Of a stretch of DNA of 64,000 nucleotides, positions 9,979-18,649 are shown in pieces. The stretch is from an uncultured Lachnospiraceae bacterium (GTDB lineage: Bacteria > Bacillota > Clostridia > Lachnospirales > Lachnospiraceae): the NCBI GenBank assembly GCA_910583615.1, contig CAJTXP010000003.1, positions 1 through 64,000 on the forward strand, read 5' to 3'. Positions within the stretch are counted from its first letter, which is position 1; every line of letters begins with the position of its first letter. The position numbers and the translations under genes are program-made. The notes below the pieces were generated by a model. It made no database searches, was not told where the DNA came from, and worked only from the letters and a program-made list of their open reading frames with translations.

Positions 9979-10028
9979 AAATTCCCGTCGACCAGATCCT
10001 GCAGTGTGATATAGTAGAAAAAATCATG
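9979..10028 (-). pseudogene. Detached 3' end of an Rrf2 gene
   Basis: These 50 bp match the end of the Rrf2 gene at 7706-7755 with four differences. On the minus strand they encode HDFFYYITLQDLVDGNF, equivalent to that regulator's C-terminus. No other part of the gene is present here, so this is a duplicated scrap. It lies directly upstream of the bioY promoter. Confidence 0.85.
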
Positions 10029-10049
10029 TAAACCGGAAATGAAAAATAG

Positions 10050-10077
10050 TTGACAATTTAAAAATATCAAGTATACT
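10050..10077 (+). promoter_or_regulatory. bioY promoter
   Basis: TTGACA (10050-10055), 16-nt spacer, TATACT (10072-10077), about 35 nt before bioY. No clear BirA-type palindrome was recognised. Confidence 0.75.
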
Positions 10078-10112
10078 ACAGTTTTGGAAGAAGGAATTGG
10101 AGGAACGAAGAT

Positions 10113-10682
10113 ATGAAAGAACAGAACATATATCAACTGACCGGCTGCGCGGTGATGACTGCATTGATGTGCGTGCTTGGGCCGATGTCCATTCCGATCG
10201 GTCCGATTCCGGTGTCGCTGACAAATTTTGCAGTTTTGCTCGCGGTATACCTTCTTGGTATGAAGGGAGGCACAGTCAGCTACGTGATCTATCTGCTGCT
10301 GGGCGCCATGGGGCTGCCGGTTTTTTCCGGCTTTCAGGGAGGTCTGGCAAAGCTGGCCGGTCCTACCGGCGGATTTCTGCTGGGCTTTATTCTGACGGCG
10401 CTGATCGCCGGTTTTGTGATGGAACGGTTCTATGGGCATATGGTCATCACGATGGCCGGCATGATGGCAGCCATGCTGGCTGCGTATTTCTGCTGTGTCG
10501 TATGGTTTATGATCCAGATGCAGTGCAGCGTCTGGTATGCATTGACAACCTGCGTGTTTCCGTTTGTTTTGATCGATGTTATCAAAATACTGGCGGTTAT
10601 TGGACTGGGAAAAACGATCCGCAATGCAATGGCAAGAGCAGAACTGATTTTTGATCTTAGAAACCGCACTCGCTGCCGTTGA
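10113..10682 (+). CDS. bioY: BioY, biotin ECF transporter substrate-binding subunit
   Basis: Membrane S component that captures biotin, working alone or with the ECF energising module, which is not in this window. 189 residues with about six membrane segments. The family hallmarks PIPVSLTNFAVLLA, YLLLGAMGLPVFSGFQGG and GPTGGFLLGF are present. GGAGGA lies 8 nt before the start. No biotin biosynthesis gene is adjacent, so the cell may import biotin; this is inference. Confidence 0.93.
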   Translation: MKEQNIYQLTGCAVMTALMCVLGPMSIPIGPIPVSLTNFAVLLAVYLLGMKGGTVSYVIYLLLGAMGLPVFSGFQGGLAKLAGPTGGFLLGFILTALIAGFVMERFYGHMVITMAGMMAAMLAAYFCCVVWFMIQMQCSVWYALTTCVFPFVLIDVIKILAVIGLGKTIRNAMARAELIFDLRNRTRCR

Positions 10683-10783
10683 TATACAATCTTAAGAGTT
10701 TGTTACAAATCAAAACAGTAGAATTTCCGAAAATGAATGAATAAAAACTGGAAAAGCAAAGACAGAACATTGAGAGCAGGGGC

Positions 10784-11110
10784 GTGTTATCGCCGGATGA
10801 GAAATTATTTGGTTCGGCCACGATCAATTATACGGAAAAGCTGGTCGGAAGAATCGAGAGATGGCAACAGGGAGGTGTGGCAATCTTCACAGACCGGCAG
10901 GTCATTCTTTCGAAGGGATTTTCAGGCAAATATATTCCTATTCCTTACAACTGCGTGAAAGAGTTGAGAAAATGCAATCAGGGCTTTTTTCCAATAGGGA
11001 TGGCGCTTACCTGTGAAAACAGGGAAAGCGGAGAAACCGTAACCGAAAAGATATCGCTGATGAAGAGAAAAAAGTGGATGCAGATCATATCAGAGAGGGC
11101 AGGCCTGTAA
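10784..11110 (+). CDS. Small PH/GRAM-like domain protein
   Basis: 108 residues from a GTG start. The pattern of beta strands (GGVAIFTDRQVILSKG, KYIPIPYNCVKEL, GMALTCENRES) resembles bacterial PH-like or GRAM-like domains that describe how a cell 'displays' a transferrin-sized lipid-binding fold; the assignment is by appearance only. There is no signal peptide or membrane segment. It lies 100 nt after bioY without a recognisable promoter. Function unknown. Confidence 0.55.
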   Translation: MLSPDEKLFGSATINYTEKLVGRIERWQQGGVAIFTDRQVILSKGFSGKYIPIPYNCVKELRKCNQGFFPIGMALTCENRESGETVTEKISLMKRKKWMQIISERAGL

Positions 11111-11328
11111 GCTTTCGGAATTCGTATTCAAAGGTTCATGCTTCCATTCCGCCGCCTCCTTTTCCGGATACGATTCAAAGTATGGCACACAATTTCAGAA
11201 GTTGCAATTTTACAGCGGTTTTTATAAAGTGACAAAACTCTCACCGAAAAGTCACGCAGATGTCAGCGAAAAGTTATATGATAACAGAGTAAAGCAGCTG
11301 CAGGATTTTAATCAGGAGGTTTTGGAAT

Positions 11329-12072
11329 ATGGAATTTCTGGAAGTAAAGAATTTGTGCAAAATATACGGAAAAGGTGAGAATCAGGTCACGGCGCTGAAT
11401 CATGTATCTTTGACGGTAGAGAAAGGGGAATTTGTGGCGATCATTGGTTCTTCCGGTTCAGGGAAATCCACGCTGCTTCACGCCATCGCCGGGGTGGATG
11501 TGCCCACGAAAGGAAAGATCTTTCTGGACGGGCAGGATATCTATGCAGGGAACAGCGAGCAGCTGGCCATCTTCCGCAGGCGTCAGGTGGGACTGATCTA
11601 TCAGTTTCACAATCTGATCCCCACCCTGAATGTGGTGGAGAACATCACGCTGCCTGTCCTGATGGACCGAAGGAAGGTCAATCAGAAGCGCCTGAAGGAA
11701 CTTTTGGAGCTTCTGGGGCTGAAGGACCGGCAGGATCATCTGCCGAACCAGCTCTCCGGCGGCCAGCAGCAGAGGGTCGCCATCGGGCGGGCGCTGATGA
11801 ACGCGCCGGCGGTCATGCTGGCCGACGAACCGACCGGGGCCCTGGACAGCAGGAACGGTCAGGAGATCGTCCGGCTTTTAAAGGAGAGCAATCAGAAATA
11901 CGGCCAGACGCTGCTTTTGGTGACGCATGATGAAAATATTGCACTGCAGGCAGAGCGGATCATCACTATCGCAGACGGCAAAGTGGTGCGGGACAGCAAA
12001 CAGAACCGGACGCCGGCGCGCATCGAAGACCGGAGGTCAGAGAAACGGGAGAGGAGGGCGGAGCGACCATGA
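11329..12072 (+). CDS. ABC transporter ATP-binding protein, MacB/LolD type
   Basis: Energises the FtsX-like permease encoded next. 247 residues: Walker [11 protein letters not shown]-loop, signature LSGGQQQR, Walker [14 protein letters not shown] and switch His in LVTHD. AGGAGG precedes the start. Its stop overlaps the permease start (ATGA). Such pairs export peptides or lipids, or transmit envelope-stress or antibiotic signals. No two-component system is adjacent, so the substrate is unknown. The 218 nt upstream hold no gene. Confidence 0.92.
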   Translation: MEFLEVKNLCKIYGKGENQVTALNHVSLTVEKGEFVAIIGSSGSGKSTLLHAIAGVDVPTKGKIFLDGQDIYAGNSEQLAIFRRRQVGLIYQFHNLIPTLNVVENITLPVLMDRRKVNQKRLKELLELLGLKDRQDHLPNQLSGGQQQRVAIGRALMNAPAVMLADEPTGALDSRNGQEIVRLLKESNQKYGQTLLLVTHDENIALQAERIITIADGKVVRDSKQNRTPARIEDRRSEKRERRAERP

Positions 12073-14621
12073 ACATGAACATCTTTCATAAAGTCGCCCT
12101 TCAGGGCCTGATGAGGAACCGGACGCGTACTTTTGTAACGGTGCTGGGCGTGGTTCTGTCCGCCGCCATGTTCACCGGGATCGTTACCTTTGGAACGTCT
12201 CTTATGCAGTATCTGGTCAATGTGGAGATCGCCAAGGGCGGAAACTGGCATGTGGTGTTTTCCGGGGCGGACGCATCCTTCGCAGAGGAACGGAAAAAGG
12301 ACCCGGAGGCGGAAAGCGCATTCTCCTATGAGAATCTGGGCTATGCGCTTCTGGAAAACAGAAAAGAAGAGAGCGCCGAAAAGCCCTATCTGTTCGTCGC
12401 GGGTTTCGGAGAGGAGGCGTTGGAAGAACTGCCGATCCGCCTGACTTCCGGCAGGATGCCGGAGAATTCCGGCGAGATCCTGATCCCCTCCCATGTGGCG
12501 ATCAAGGCAGGAGTCCGGATTCCGGTGGGGGAGCCTCTTACTCTGCCCTTGGGGCAGCGGGAATATGAGGGCGGCGTCCTGACCCAATGCGATCCATACC
12601 GGGAAGGAGAACAACTGACAGTTAATCAGGAAAAGACGTATCTGGTCACCGGCACCTATGAAAGGCCCGGATTTGAGCTTCATGAGGCGCCGGGATATAC
12701 GATGATCACCCGGTCGGACGGGAGCGTACAGCCGGATGGTTATACGGTATTTGTGCGCCTTACGAATCCGCGGAATGTGAAGAACTACGCTGCGAATCAG
12801 GAGGGCGGAGGCTCGATGGCAGTCAACGAGAACCTGCTGCGTTTTCTGGGGATTACGGACAACCGGCTGCTTCTGGCCTTTTTCTATGTGATCGGCGGAG
12901 TTCTGGCGGCCATCATTATGACGGCTTCAGTCTTTCTGATCTACAACTCCTTCCATATATCCTTAAATGAGCGGGTCCATCAGTTCGGCATCCTTATGTC
13001 CGTGGGTGCCACTTCCAGGCAGCTTCGGGGGTCCGTGCTCTTTGAGGGACTGTGTATCGGCAGTCTTGGGATTCCTTTCGGTATCCTGACAGGGGTCGGC
13101 AGCATCCGTCTGCTCCTTCCGGTGGTGTCGGGGAATTTCGGAATCATTTCTTCCAGCGGCGCGTCCCTGGAACTGGCGGTATCCTTTCCCGCGCTGATCG
13201 GAGCGGCGGTGATCAGTATGGTTACGATTCTGATCTCGGCCTGGATACCGGCAAAAAAAGCGGCGTCTGTTCCGGTGCTGGAATGTATCCGCCAGACAAA
13301 TGAGATCCGGTCAGAAGGGAAGTCCGTCCGGATTCCGAAGACGGTGTGGAGGCTCTACGGTCTGGAAGGAGCGCTGGCTTTGAAAAATTTCAAGAGAAAC
13401 CAAAGGCGTTACCGGGGAGTCATTCTCTCTCTGACCTTCAGCGTGGTTCTGACCGTATCCGGCAGCGCCTTCCATCACACGCTGAAAACGATACTGAAGG
13501 AACGTACGGCGGAAGGAGCTGACGGAGATATCTCTTTTATTACAACGAATATGTCCGATGAAGAATTTGGAAGTCTCTACGAGAAGCTTTGCCGTACGGA
13601 AGGGATCAAAGAAAGCACCTGGCAGTTCAATCCGGTTTATTCCGCGGTCACAGAGGAACTGCCGGAGGATTTCCTGGCTCTTTACCGGGAGGCCATGCAG
13701 GACGGCAGTACCGGCAGCACGCAGGAATTCCCCCTGTATACGCAGTTTATTGAGGATGATATTTTTTACGAATTTATTAAGACGCTGGGATTTTCCCGGG
13801 AGGAGTATGAGGGTCTTGACGGAAAGGTGCTGATCTGCGCGGCGGATACCAAAGAGCATGTGACTTACGGTACCGGAAGCACGAGGAACATTACTCTTTG
13901 TTCCGAATCGGGAGAGCAGGAAAAGACGGTAAGCGCGGTCTTTGTGGACAGTTATCCGCTGGATACGACCTTTGAACAGGTTCCGGACTGGATTTTCGTC
14001 ATGACGGTTCCCATGGGGAGAAGGGCACAGTTTGAAGAAGTGGAGCCCCTGGGCGGGGAAGTAAGGAAAGGAATGCTGTTCTGGACGGACACGCCGTCCC
14101 AGACACTGGCCGGCTTACAGGACACGGTCATGGAACAGGGAATCATGGCAGATTACGTCTTCTACAATCTGGCTTCCGCTTTCGATCTGTTCCGAAACAC
14201 GGATTTCGTGATCAATGTGTTTCTGTACGTATTTGTGTTTATGATCTCTCTGATCGCCGTGGCCAACGTGTTCAATACCATTTCCACGAACATCCGGCTT
14301 CGGCGGCGGGAGCTTGCCATGCTCCGGTCAGTGGGAATGTCCGACGGCAGTTTTAACCGGATGATGCGTTTTGAATGCATGTTCTACGGGATGCGCACAC
14401 TGTTGTACGGGGTGCCGCTTTCCGTACTGCTGTCCTTTCTCATCTATCAGGCGCTGGTATCGGTGGAAAGGATGGAAGGGATGCGCTTTTCGCTTCCATG
14501 GGGAGCCCTTGCCGTCAGCGTAATGGAAGTGTTCGGTATTGTTTTTCTCACCATGGTCTATGCCACAGGCAGGATTCGGAAGGAAAATATCATTGACGCG
14601 CTGCGGGATGAGATGGCGTAG
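12069..14621 (+). CDS. FtsX-like ABC transporter permease
   Basis: 850-residue membrane partner of the preceding ATPase. A first membrane helix near residues 17-45 leads to a large extracytoplasmic domain. Three helices with the FtsX core follow near 275-405, then a second extracytoplasmic domain, and a second FtsX core at the C-terminus (FMISLIAVANVFNTIS, RRRELAMLRSVGM). Two FtsX units in one chain fit MacB-like mechanotransmission exporters. Part of its 3' end is duplicated in degraded form at 16131-16189. Confidence 0.9.
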   Translation: MNMNIFHKVALQGLMRNRTRTFVTVLGVVLSAAMFTGIVTFGTSLMQYLVNVEIAKGGNWHVVFSGADASFAEERKKDPEAESAFSYENLGYALLENRKEESAEKPYLFVAGFGEEALEELPIRLTSGRMPENSGEILIPSHVAIKAGVRIPVGEPLTLPLGQREYEGGVLTQCDPYREGEQLTVNQEKTYLVTGTYERPGFELHEAPGYTMITRSDGSVQPDGYTVFVRLTNPRNVKNYAANQEGGGSMAVNENLLRFLGITDNRLLLAFFYVIGGVLAAIIMTASVFLIYNSFHISLNERVHQFGILMSVGATSRQLRGSVLFEGLCIGSLGIPFGILTGVGSIRLLLPVVSGNFGIISSSGASLELAVSFPALIGAAVISMVTILISAWIPAKKAASVPVLECIRQTNEIRSEGKSVRIPKTVWRLYGLEGALALKNFKRNQRRYRGVILSLTFSVVLTVSGSAFHHTLKTILKERTAEGADGDISFITTNMSDEEFGSLYEKLCRTEGIKESTWQFNPVYSAVTEELPEDFLALYREAMQDGSTGSTQEFPLYTQFIEDDIFYEFIKTLGFSREEYEGLDGKVLICAADTKEHVTYGTGSTRNITLCSESGEQEKTVSAVFVDSYPLDTTFEQVPDWIFVMTVPMGRRAQFEEVEPLGGEVRKGMLFWTDTPSQTLAGLQDTVMEQGIMADYVFYNLASAFDLFRNTDFVINVFLYVFVFMISLIAVANVFNTISTNIRLRRRELAMLRSVGMSDGSFNRMMRFECMFYGMRTLLYGVPLSVLLSFLIYQALVSVERMEGMRFSLPWGALAVSVMEVFGIVFLTMVYATGRIRKENIIDALRDEMA

Positions 14622-14816
14622 GAAAGATTCGGATATGAATACCGGCTGTCACGGCAGTATCTTGAAAAATCCTGAAAAAGTCTGTAGAATCAATGATTTC
14701 CTGGCAGGGAGAGGCGCTTGCTACACCATTTTTGAAAGAGCTTTGAAATGACAGGCAAAAATTAAAATAAAAGTTTGCAGGATATAGTATTTTACAACAT
14801 ATTTTGTTATGATATG

Positions 14817-14843
14817 AATTGGGTAGACATTGTCTGCCCAATT
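14817..14843. repeat. Perfect inverted repeat
   Basis: AATTGGGTAGACA and TGTCTGCCCAATT flank a single base, giving a 13-bp stem with one G-T pair. It lies 19 nt before a truncated gene. No T tract follows, so an operator or relic element end is as likely as a terminator. Confidence 0.6.
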
Positions 14844-14861
14844 CGACTTGGAAGTGCGTGT

Positions 14862-15023
14862 ATGATAGAAAGCCAGAATATTGAATGGAAAGAATCATGG
14901 CGGGACGAATATCTGAAATGGATATGCGGATTTGCTGATGCACAGGGCGGAAAAATTTATATTGGTACAGATGGTGCCTGGAGAATTTTTGGGCAGAGTA
15001 TAAGCGGTATATGGGAGAGGTAA
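14862..15023 (+). pseudogene. Truncated AlbA_2/Schlafen-type ATP-binding protein
   Basis: The first 38 or so residues (NIEWKESWRDEYLKWICGFA, then DAQGGKIYIGTD) match the start of AlbA_2-domain proteins, normally 400 or more residues. After GTDG the sequence diverges and stops at 53 residues, so the gene is cut near 14975. It belongs to a run of truncated genes between 14.8 and 16.2 kb. Confidence 0.75.
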
Positions 15024-15063
15024 GGCGGTATCTTTAAATAGATTGAGATTTACGGAGGTATTT

Positions 15064-15279
15064 ATGTCGGTGAATGTAGAAGAAACATTTGAACTTCTGT
15101 TTGATAAAAAGAATACTGTTGCGTACAGGGCATTACAGGATTTGCAGAGGGAGAGTGAAGAAACGGATTGTGTTTATGCCTATATGGACAGACTGAGTGA
15201 TATGCTTGAAAATGACAATTCCTATATCCGTACCAGGGGGCTTACGCTGATTGCCTATAATGCGAGACGGGATAGGGAT
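15064..15279 (+). pseudogene. Truncated HEAT-like ("SufBD") protein, N-terminal part
   Basis: Starts after GGAGG with VEETFELLFDKK, YRALQDLQRESEETD and YIRTRGLTLIAYNA, the beginning of a small helical-repeat protein common in Lachnospiraceae and usually annotated SufBD protein. Homology ends after about 72 residues. The reading frame stays open through a structured insert and into the YdeI-like gene, so a 330-residue fusion could in principle be translated from 15064 to 16053. Confidence 0.65.
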
Positions 15280-15313
15280 GTTTATCCTGCTGGAAATATA
15301 AACAGCAAAGATA

Positions 15314-15419
15314 AAAACGCAACGTGCATCTTTTGGATGTGCCAGAGCCGGCAGGGTGCACAAGGTCTGGGAGACCCTGGTTTCCCTGCCGACCGGAGCG
15401 CAGGCAGGCTTTTGCGTTT
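15314..15419. repeat. Structured palindromic insert, about 105 bp
   Basis: Outer arms AAACGCAA and TTGCGTTT enclose a long hairpin, GCCGGCAGGG (15347-15356) with CCCTGCCGAC (15384-15393), and an inner GGTCTGGGAGACC palindrome. It begins where homology of the HEAT-like gene is lost. It could be a MITE-like or repetitive extragenic element; no mobile family was recognised. Confidence 0.45.
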
Positions 15420-15489
15420 CGGTATCGTTGCGGGTATCAGTCGGGGGCTTTTGGCGGATGAGACAGACATAGGAAAGGGGTGGCGCGTA

Positions 15490-16053
15490 ATGAGCGATCT
15501 AATGGAATTTGGGAGCAGAGATGAGTTTAGAAAATGGCTCTGTGATAACTGTCTTTCAAGTGCCGGTATTTGGGTTTTGTTTGGCAAGGCTGGCGGACCG
15601 AAAACAATAAAGGCGGGAGAAGCGCTGGAAGAAGCGCTCTGCTTTGGATGGATTGACGGCCAGATGGAAAAGATTGACGAGAAAACTTATAAAAAGTATT
15701 TTTCGATGCGCAGGGAGAATAGCAAGTGGTCGGACAAAAATAAGGAATTAGCCAAAAGGCTTGAAGAGCAGGGGCGTATGACTGATCATGGCAGAAAGAA
15801 AATAGAGGATGCCAAAAAGAACGGCCAATGGGATGCGGTAAATCCGCTGGCGGTTATTACGGAAGAGCAGATTGCGCGGCTTTCTGCGATATTGGAAAGC
15901 TATGAGCCAGCTTACACAAATTTTCAGGCGATGTCTTTATCTGTGAAGAAGACTTATACACGGGCGTTTTTTGACGCAAAGACGGATGCCGGACGGGAAA
16001 AGCGGATTGCGTGGATGGTGGATAGACTTAATAAAAATCTAAAACCTATGTAA
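15490..16053 (+). CDS. YdeI/OmpD-associated family protein
   Basis: 187 residues from an ATG preceded by GGAAAGGGG. The family core is intact: LFGKAGGPKTIKAGEALEEA, CFGWIDGQMEKID, FSMRRENSKWSDKNK, and the C-terminal AYTNFQAMS with VKKTYTRAFFDAKTDAGRE. YdeI-like proteins are linked to bacteriocin or peptide resistance in annotation, but the biochemistry is unclear. The same frame continues upstream to 15043, so a longer fused product cannot be excluded. Confidence 0.85.
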   Translation: MSDLMEFGSRDEFRKWLCDNCLSSAGIWVLFGKAGGPKTIKAGEALEEALCFGWIDGQMEKIDEKTYKKYFSMRRENSKWSDKNKELAKRLEEQGRMTDHGRKKIEDAKKNGQWDAVNPLAVITEEQIARLSAILESYEPAYTNFQAMSLSVKKTYTRAFFDAKTDAGREKRIAWMVDRLNKNLKPM

Positions 16054-16130
16054 TCGGTGGAAGGGCTGGTGCTTTTTGCGTGGATTTCCGCCCGGCGCTG
16101 CGGGAGCGCGGAGATTGAGCTGGGGACGGT

Positions 16131-16189
16131 GTATTTGTGTTCATGATCTCTCTGACCGCCGTGGCCAACGTGTTTAATATGAATACCGG
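16131..16189 (+). pseudogene. Degraded copy of an FtsX permease gene 3' end
   Basis: 16131-16179 matches 14229-14277 of the FtsX permease gene with three differences (encoding FVFMISLTAVANVFN). It then jumps to a 13-bp match with the sequence just after that gene's stop (14633-14645). About 355 bp of the parent segment is missing at the join, so this is a deleted duplicate. Confidence 0.8.
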
Positions 16190-16300
16190 TTAATTTTTTT
16201 GAAAAATACATGACAGCGGTTCAGTTGTATCATGGACGGAACTCTGATATGCTGAAAGCAGCAAAGGCCAATGTATAAATGAAAGAAGGAGAAACCGGAT

Positions 16301-17338
16301 ATGCAGCTGGGAAAAGTGATCCGAACATACAGAAAGAATAAAAATATGACGCAGGAAGAGATGGCAGGGCGGCTTGGAGTGACAGCCCCGGCGGTGAACA
16401 AGTGGGAAAACGGCAATTCCTTTCCGGATATCACACTGCTGGCTCCGATTGCAAGACTTCTGGATATTTCTCTGAATACCCTGTTGTCGTTTCATGAAGA
16501 ACTGACGGAAGAGGAGATCCGGGCAGTGATCTATGAGCTGGACGCCATGCTGAAGGAACGTCCTTATGACCAGGTGTTTCAGTGGGCCAGGAGAAAACTG
16601 GAGGAGTATCCCAACTGTGAGCAGCTGATCTGGCAGGCGGCACTGATTCTTGATGTGCAGCGGATCGTAGAGAAGATTCCGGATGCGGAGAAGTACGATG
16701 CATATCTTCTGTCTCTGTATACCCGCGCATTGGAGAGCGGAGATGAGGCCATACGGCGGCACGCCGCAGAGGCGCTGTTTGGCTTTTATATGAGAAAGGA
16801 AGCATATGAACAGGCAGAAGGATATTTGATATATTTTTCCGCACAGGACCCCATGCGGAAAATCAAACAGGCACAGCTGCATCAGGCGGCAGGGCGGAGA
16901 ACAGAAGCCTATAAGGCGTATGAGGAGTTGCTGTTTTCCATCTATCAGGTGGTAAACCTGGCGCTTCAGGGGATCTATTCCCTGGCGCTGCGGGACCAGA
17001 ATCTGGAGAAGGCGCAGATGCTTGCGGATAAGCAGGCGGAGATGGCGAGATGTTTCGGAATGGGGAAATATTACGAAGCCTGTGCAGGGCTTGAGATTGC
17101 GACGATCAAAAAAGATACGGAGGCCGTACTGGAAATTATGCGGGAAATGCTGTCCGGCCTGGAGCAGATCGGCAGTTTTTCCACAAATCCTCTGTATGAA
17201 CATATGGATTTTAAAGAGACAAGAGAGGAATTCCGGAAAGAAATGAAGCAGAATCTGCTGGCTGCTTTTCAGGATGAAGAAAGCTTCGGTTTTCTGAAGA
17301 AGGATCGGAGGTGGCAGGAACTGGTCCGGTTCACATAA
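16301..17338 (+). CDS. XRE-family regulator with long helical C-terminal domain
   Basis: 345 residues. Residues 1-65 form a Cro/C1-type helix-turn-helix (MTQEEMAGRLGVTAPAVNKWENG). The remaining 280 residues are predicted helical and TPR-like, rich in Leu/Ala/Glu, as in peptide-responsive or stress-responsive XRE proteins of Lachnospiraceae. It has an AAGGAGAAA ribosome site. No neighbouring gene is an obvious target; the next gene is convergent. Confidence 0.85.
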   Translation: MQLGKVIRTYRKNKNMTQEEMAGRLGVTAPAVNKWENGNSFPDITLLAPIARLLDISLNTLLSFHEELTEEEIRAVIYELDAMLKERPYDQVFQWARRKLEEYPNCEQLIWQAALILDVQRIVEKIPDAEKYDAYLLSLYTRALESGDEAIRRHAAEALFGFYMRKEAYEQAEGYLIYFSAQDPMRKIKQAQLHQAAGRRTEAYKAYEELLFSIYQVVNLALQGIYSLALRDQNLEKAQMLADKQAEMARCFGMGKYYEACAGLEIATIKKDTEAVLEIMREMLSGLEQIGSFSTNPLYEHMDFKETREEFRKEMKQNLLAAFQDEESFGFLKKDRRWQELVRFT

Positions 17339-17437
17339 AACGGGCGCGGATGAATCCGGCTGGAGGTGGATAAATGAATGCATTTCTCTGAAATCTTATA
17401 CAGTTTTAATTTATGCATGGTACCTCCTTATAACAGC

Positions 17438-17468
17438 AAAGAAGAGACAGCAGCGCCGCCTCTTCTTT
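17438..17468. terminator. Bidirectional terminator between convergent genes
   Basis: AAAGAAGAG (17438-17446) pairs with CTCTTCTTT (17460-17468), with A-rich and T-rich flanks on the two sides. It lies between the XRE gene and the convergent sodC. Confidence 0.65.
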
Positions 17469-17576
17469 TGTACTCTTTTGATTCTCCACTTACAGGCAGG
17501 AGTTCGCCGCTCTTTGAACAGAGGATCTGTTCTTTTTTCTTATACGCAAAATCGGTTCATAAATCAATATATTTTT

Positions 17577-18071
17577 TCAGTCGGTTACCGCCTGAATGAC
17601 GCCGCATCCGATCTTATCGCCGGAATTGCCGGAAGGCTGGCTGGTAAAATCGTCAGCCATGCTGTGGATCACCACAGAACGTCCCAGAATGGCGTCTACA
17701 AAGAAGCGCTTGTCATAAAATACCTGGTATGCATATCCCTGATTGCCCAGAAGGGGAGGAAGATCCCCTGCATGCTGGGGATGAGGCATGCTGTCAGGAT
17801 TGTAGTGATTTCCGGTCTGATCAAAAGGTCTGGTGCAGTTTCCGTATTCGTGAATGTGCATGCCGTAGAAATCGCCGGACCCCTGTACATGGATATTGGG
17901 AAGCCCGAAGATCTCGGCTTCCACAAGGACTCCGCCATAAGAGGTTCGGTAAAATTTCACAGAGCCTGCAAGCTGAGGCTGTGAATCATTTCCCTGGATC
18001 CATGCAATGGCGGCAGGAGTGGCATGGGTCAGAAGATATTGAAAATGAGAAGCGGGTGTAGGCTGATACAT
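17577..18071 (-). CDS. sodC: Cu/Zn superoxide dismutase family protein
   Basis: 164 residues. Metal ligands of Cu/Zn SOD are all visible: HIHE, GNHYNP, HPQHAGDLPP with zinc Asp, and VVIHSMADDF. The disulfide/loop motif KIGCGVI is at the C-terminus. There is no signal peptide, so the product would be cytoplasmic, unlike most bacterial SodC but as in several clostridial homologues. A GAGG site precedes the start. It is monocistronic, convergent with the XRE gene. Confidence 0.9.
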   Translation of the reverse strand: MYQPTPASHFQYLLTHATPAAIAWIQGNDSQPQLAGSVKFYRTSYGGVLVEAEIFGLPNIHVQGSGDFYGMHIHEYGNCTRPFDQTGNHYNPDSMPHPQHAGDLPPLLGNQGYAYQVFYDKRFFVDAILGRSVVIHSMADDFTSQPSGNSGDKIGCGVIQAVTD

Positions 18072-18246
18072 GAATGTACCTCGTAAAATTTCTTTTTATC
18101 CAGTATATGCAGGAAACGCCGGCAGGTCATCTGCAGGACATGGAAAATACATCATATCCTGCGGATGACGTCTGGAACGGCATTAATATCGGAATTCCCT
18201 CTCATCCATGGTCTCAAATACAATACCTTCTATATTTTTTGTCATA

Positions 18247-18275
18247 TTGACAGGCCCTTGAGAATAAAGTATATT
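18247..18275 (+). promoter_or_regulatory. Promoter of the ferredoxin gene cluster
   Basis: TTGACA (18247-18252), 17-nt spacer, TATATT (18270-18275), 38 nt before the ferredoxin start. Confidence 0.75.
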
Positions 18276-18313
18276 AGAATTATCTTAAATACTTTATTAT
18301 TATTGGAGGAAAT

Positions 18314-18523
18314 ATGGCAAAATCAAAGAGATACGCCCGGGTCGGCCGGGAGTGTGTGGCGTGCGGAAGCTGTCTGAAGGTCTGCCCCAAAGGGGCGGTC
18401 CGCATCGTGTCGGGGGTCATCGCCCGGGTGGATCAGGAGATCTGCATCGGCTGCGGAAAATGTGCACGGACCTGTCCGGCGGATGTGATTACAATGGTAG
18501 AGGCAGTGTCAAGTAGTTTATGA
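18314..18523 (+). CDS. 2[4Fe-4S] ferredoxin
   Basis: 69 residues with two CxxCxxCxxxCP clusters (CVACGSCLKVCP and CIGCGKCARTCP), so a low-potential electron carrier. GGAGG precedes the start. The C-terminal AVSSSL is encoded by a 13-bp sequence also found at the end of the GH112 gene at 57481, suggesting that the 3' end lies in a repeat. It heads a cluster with a NapH-like membrane protein, an ArsR regulator and a metallo-hydrolase. Confidence 0.88.
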   Translation: MAKSKRYARVGRECVACGSCLKVCPKGAVRIVSGVIARVDQEICIGCGKCARTCPADVITMVEAVSSSL

Positions 18524-18619
18524 AAAACAGCATCTGCCCGAAAGGAGCCCCGAAAGGATTTTACGGAACGAAGTGAGGGAAAATACTTCCAGACACTGGG
18601 GCGGATTGAGGACAGATGC
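18502..18619. repeat. Structured intergenic segment after the ferredoxin gene
   Basis: Begins with GGCAGTGTCAAGT (shared with 57481-57493) and AAAAACAGCA (shared with 57501-57511 region). The remainder folds through GCATCTGCCC (18530-18539) and GGACAGATGC (18610-18619). No coding potential was seen. It may be a repetitive extragenic element. Confidence 0.4.
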
Positions 18620-18649
18620 GGAACTAAAATAAGAACGGAGGGCGGAAAA

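Noticed and set aside
10784..11110. Calling the small protein after bioY part of biotin transport
   Set aside because: No ECF-type motif or membrane helix; only proximity supports it.
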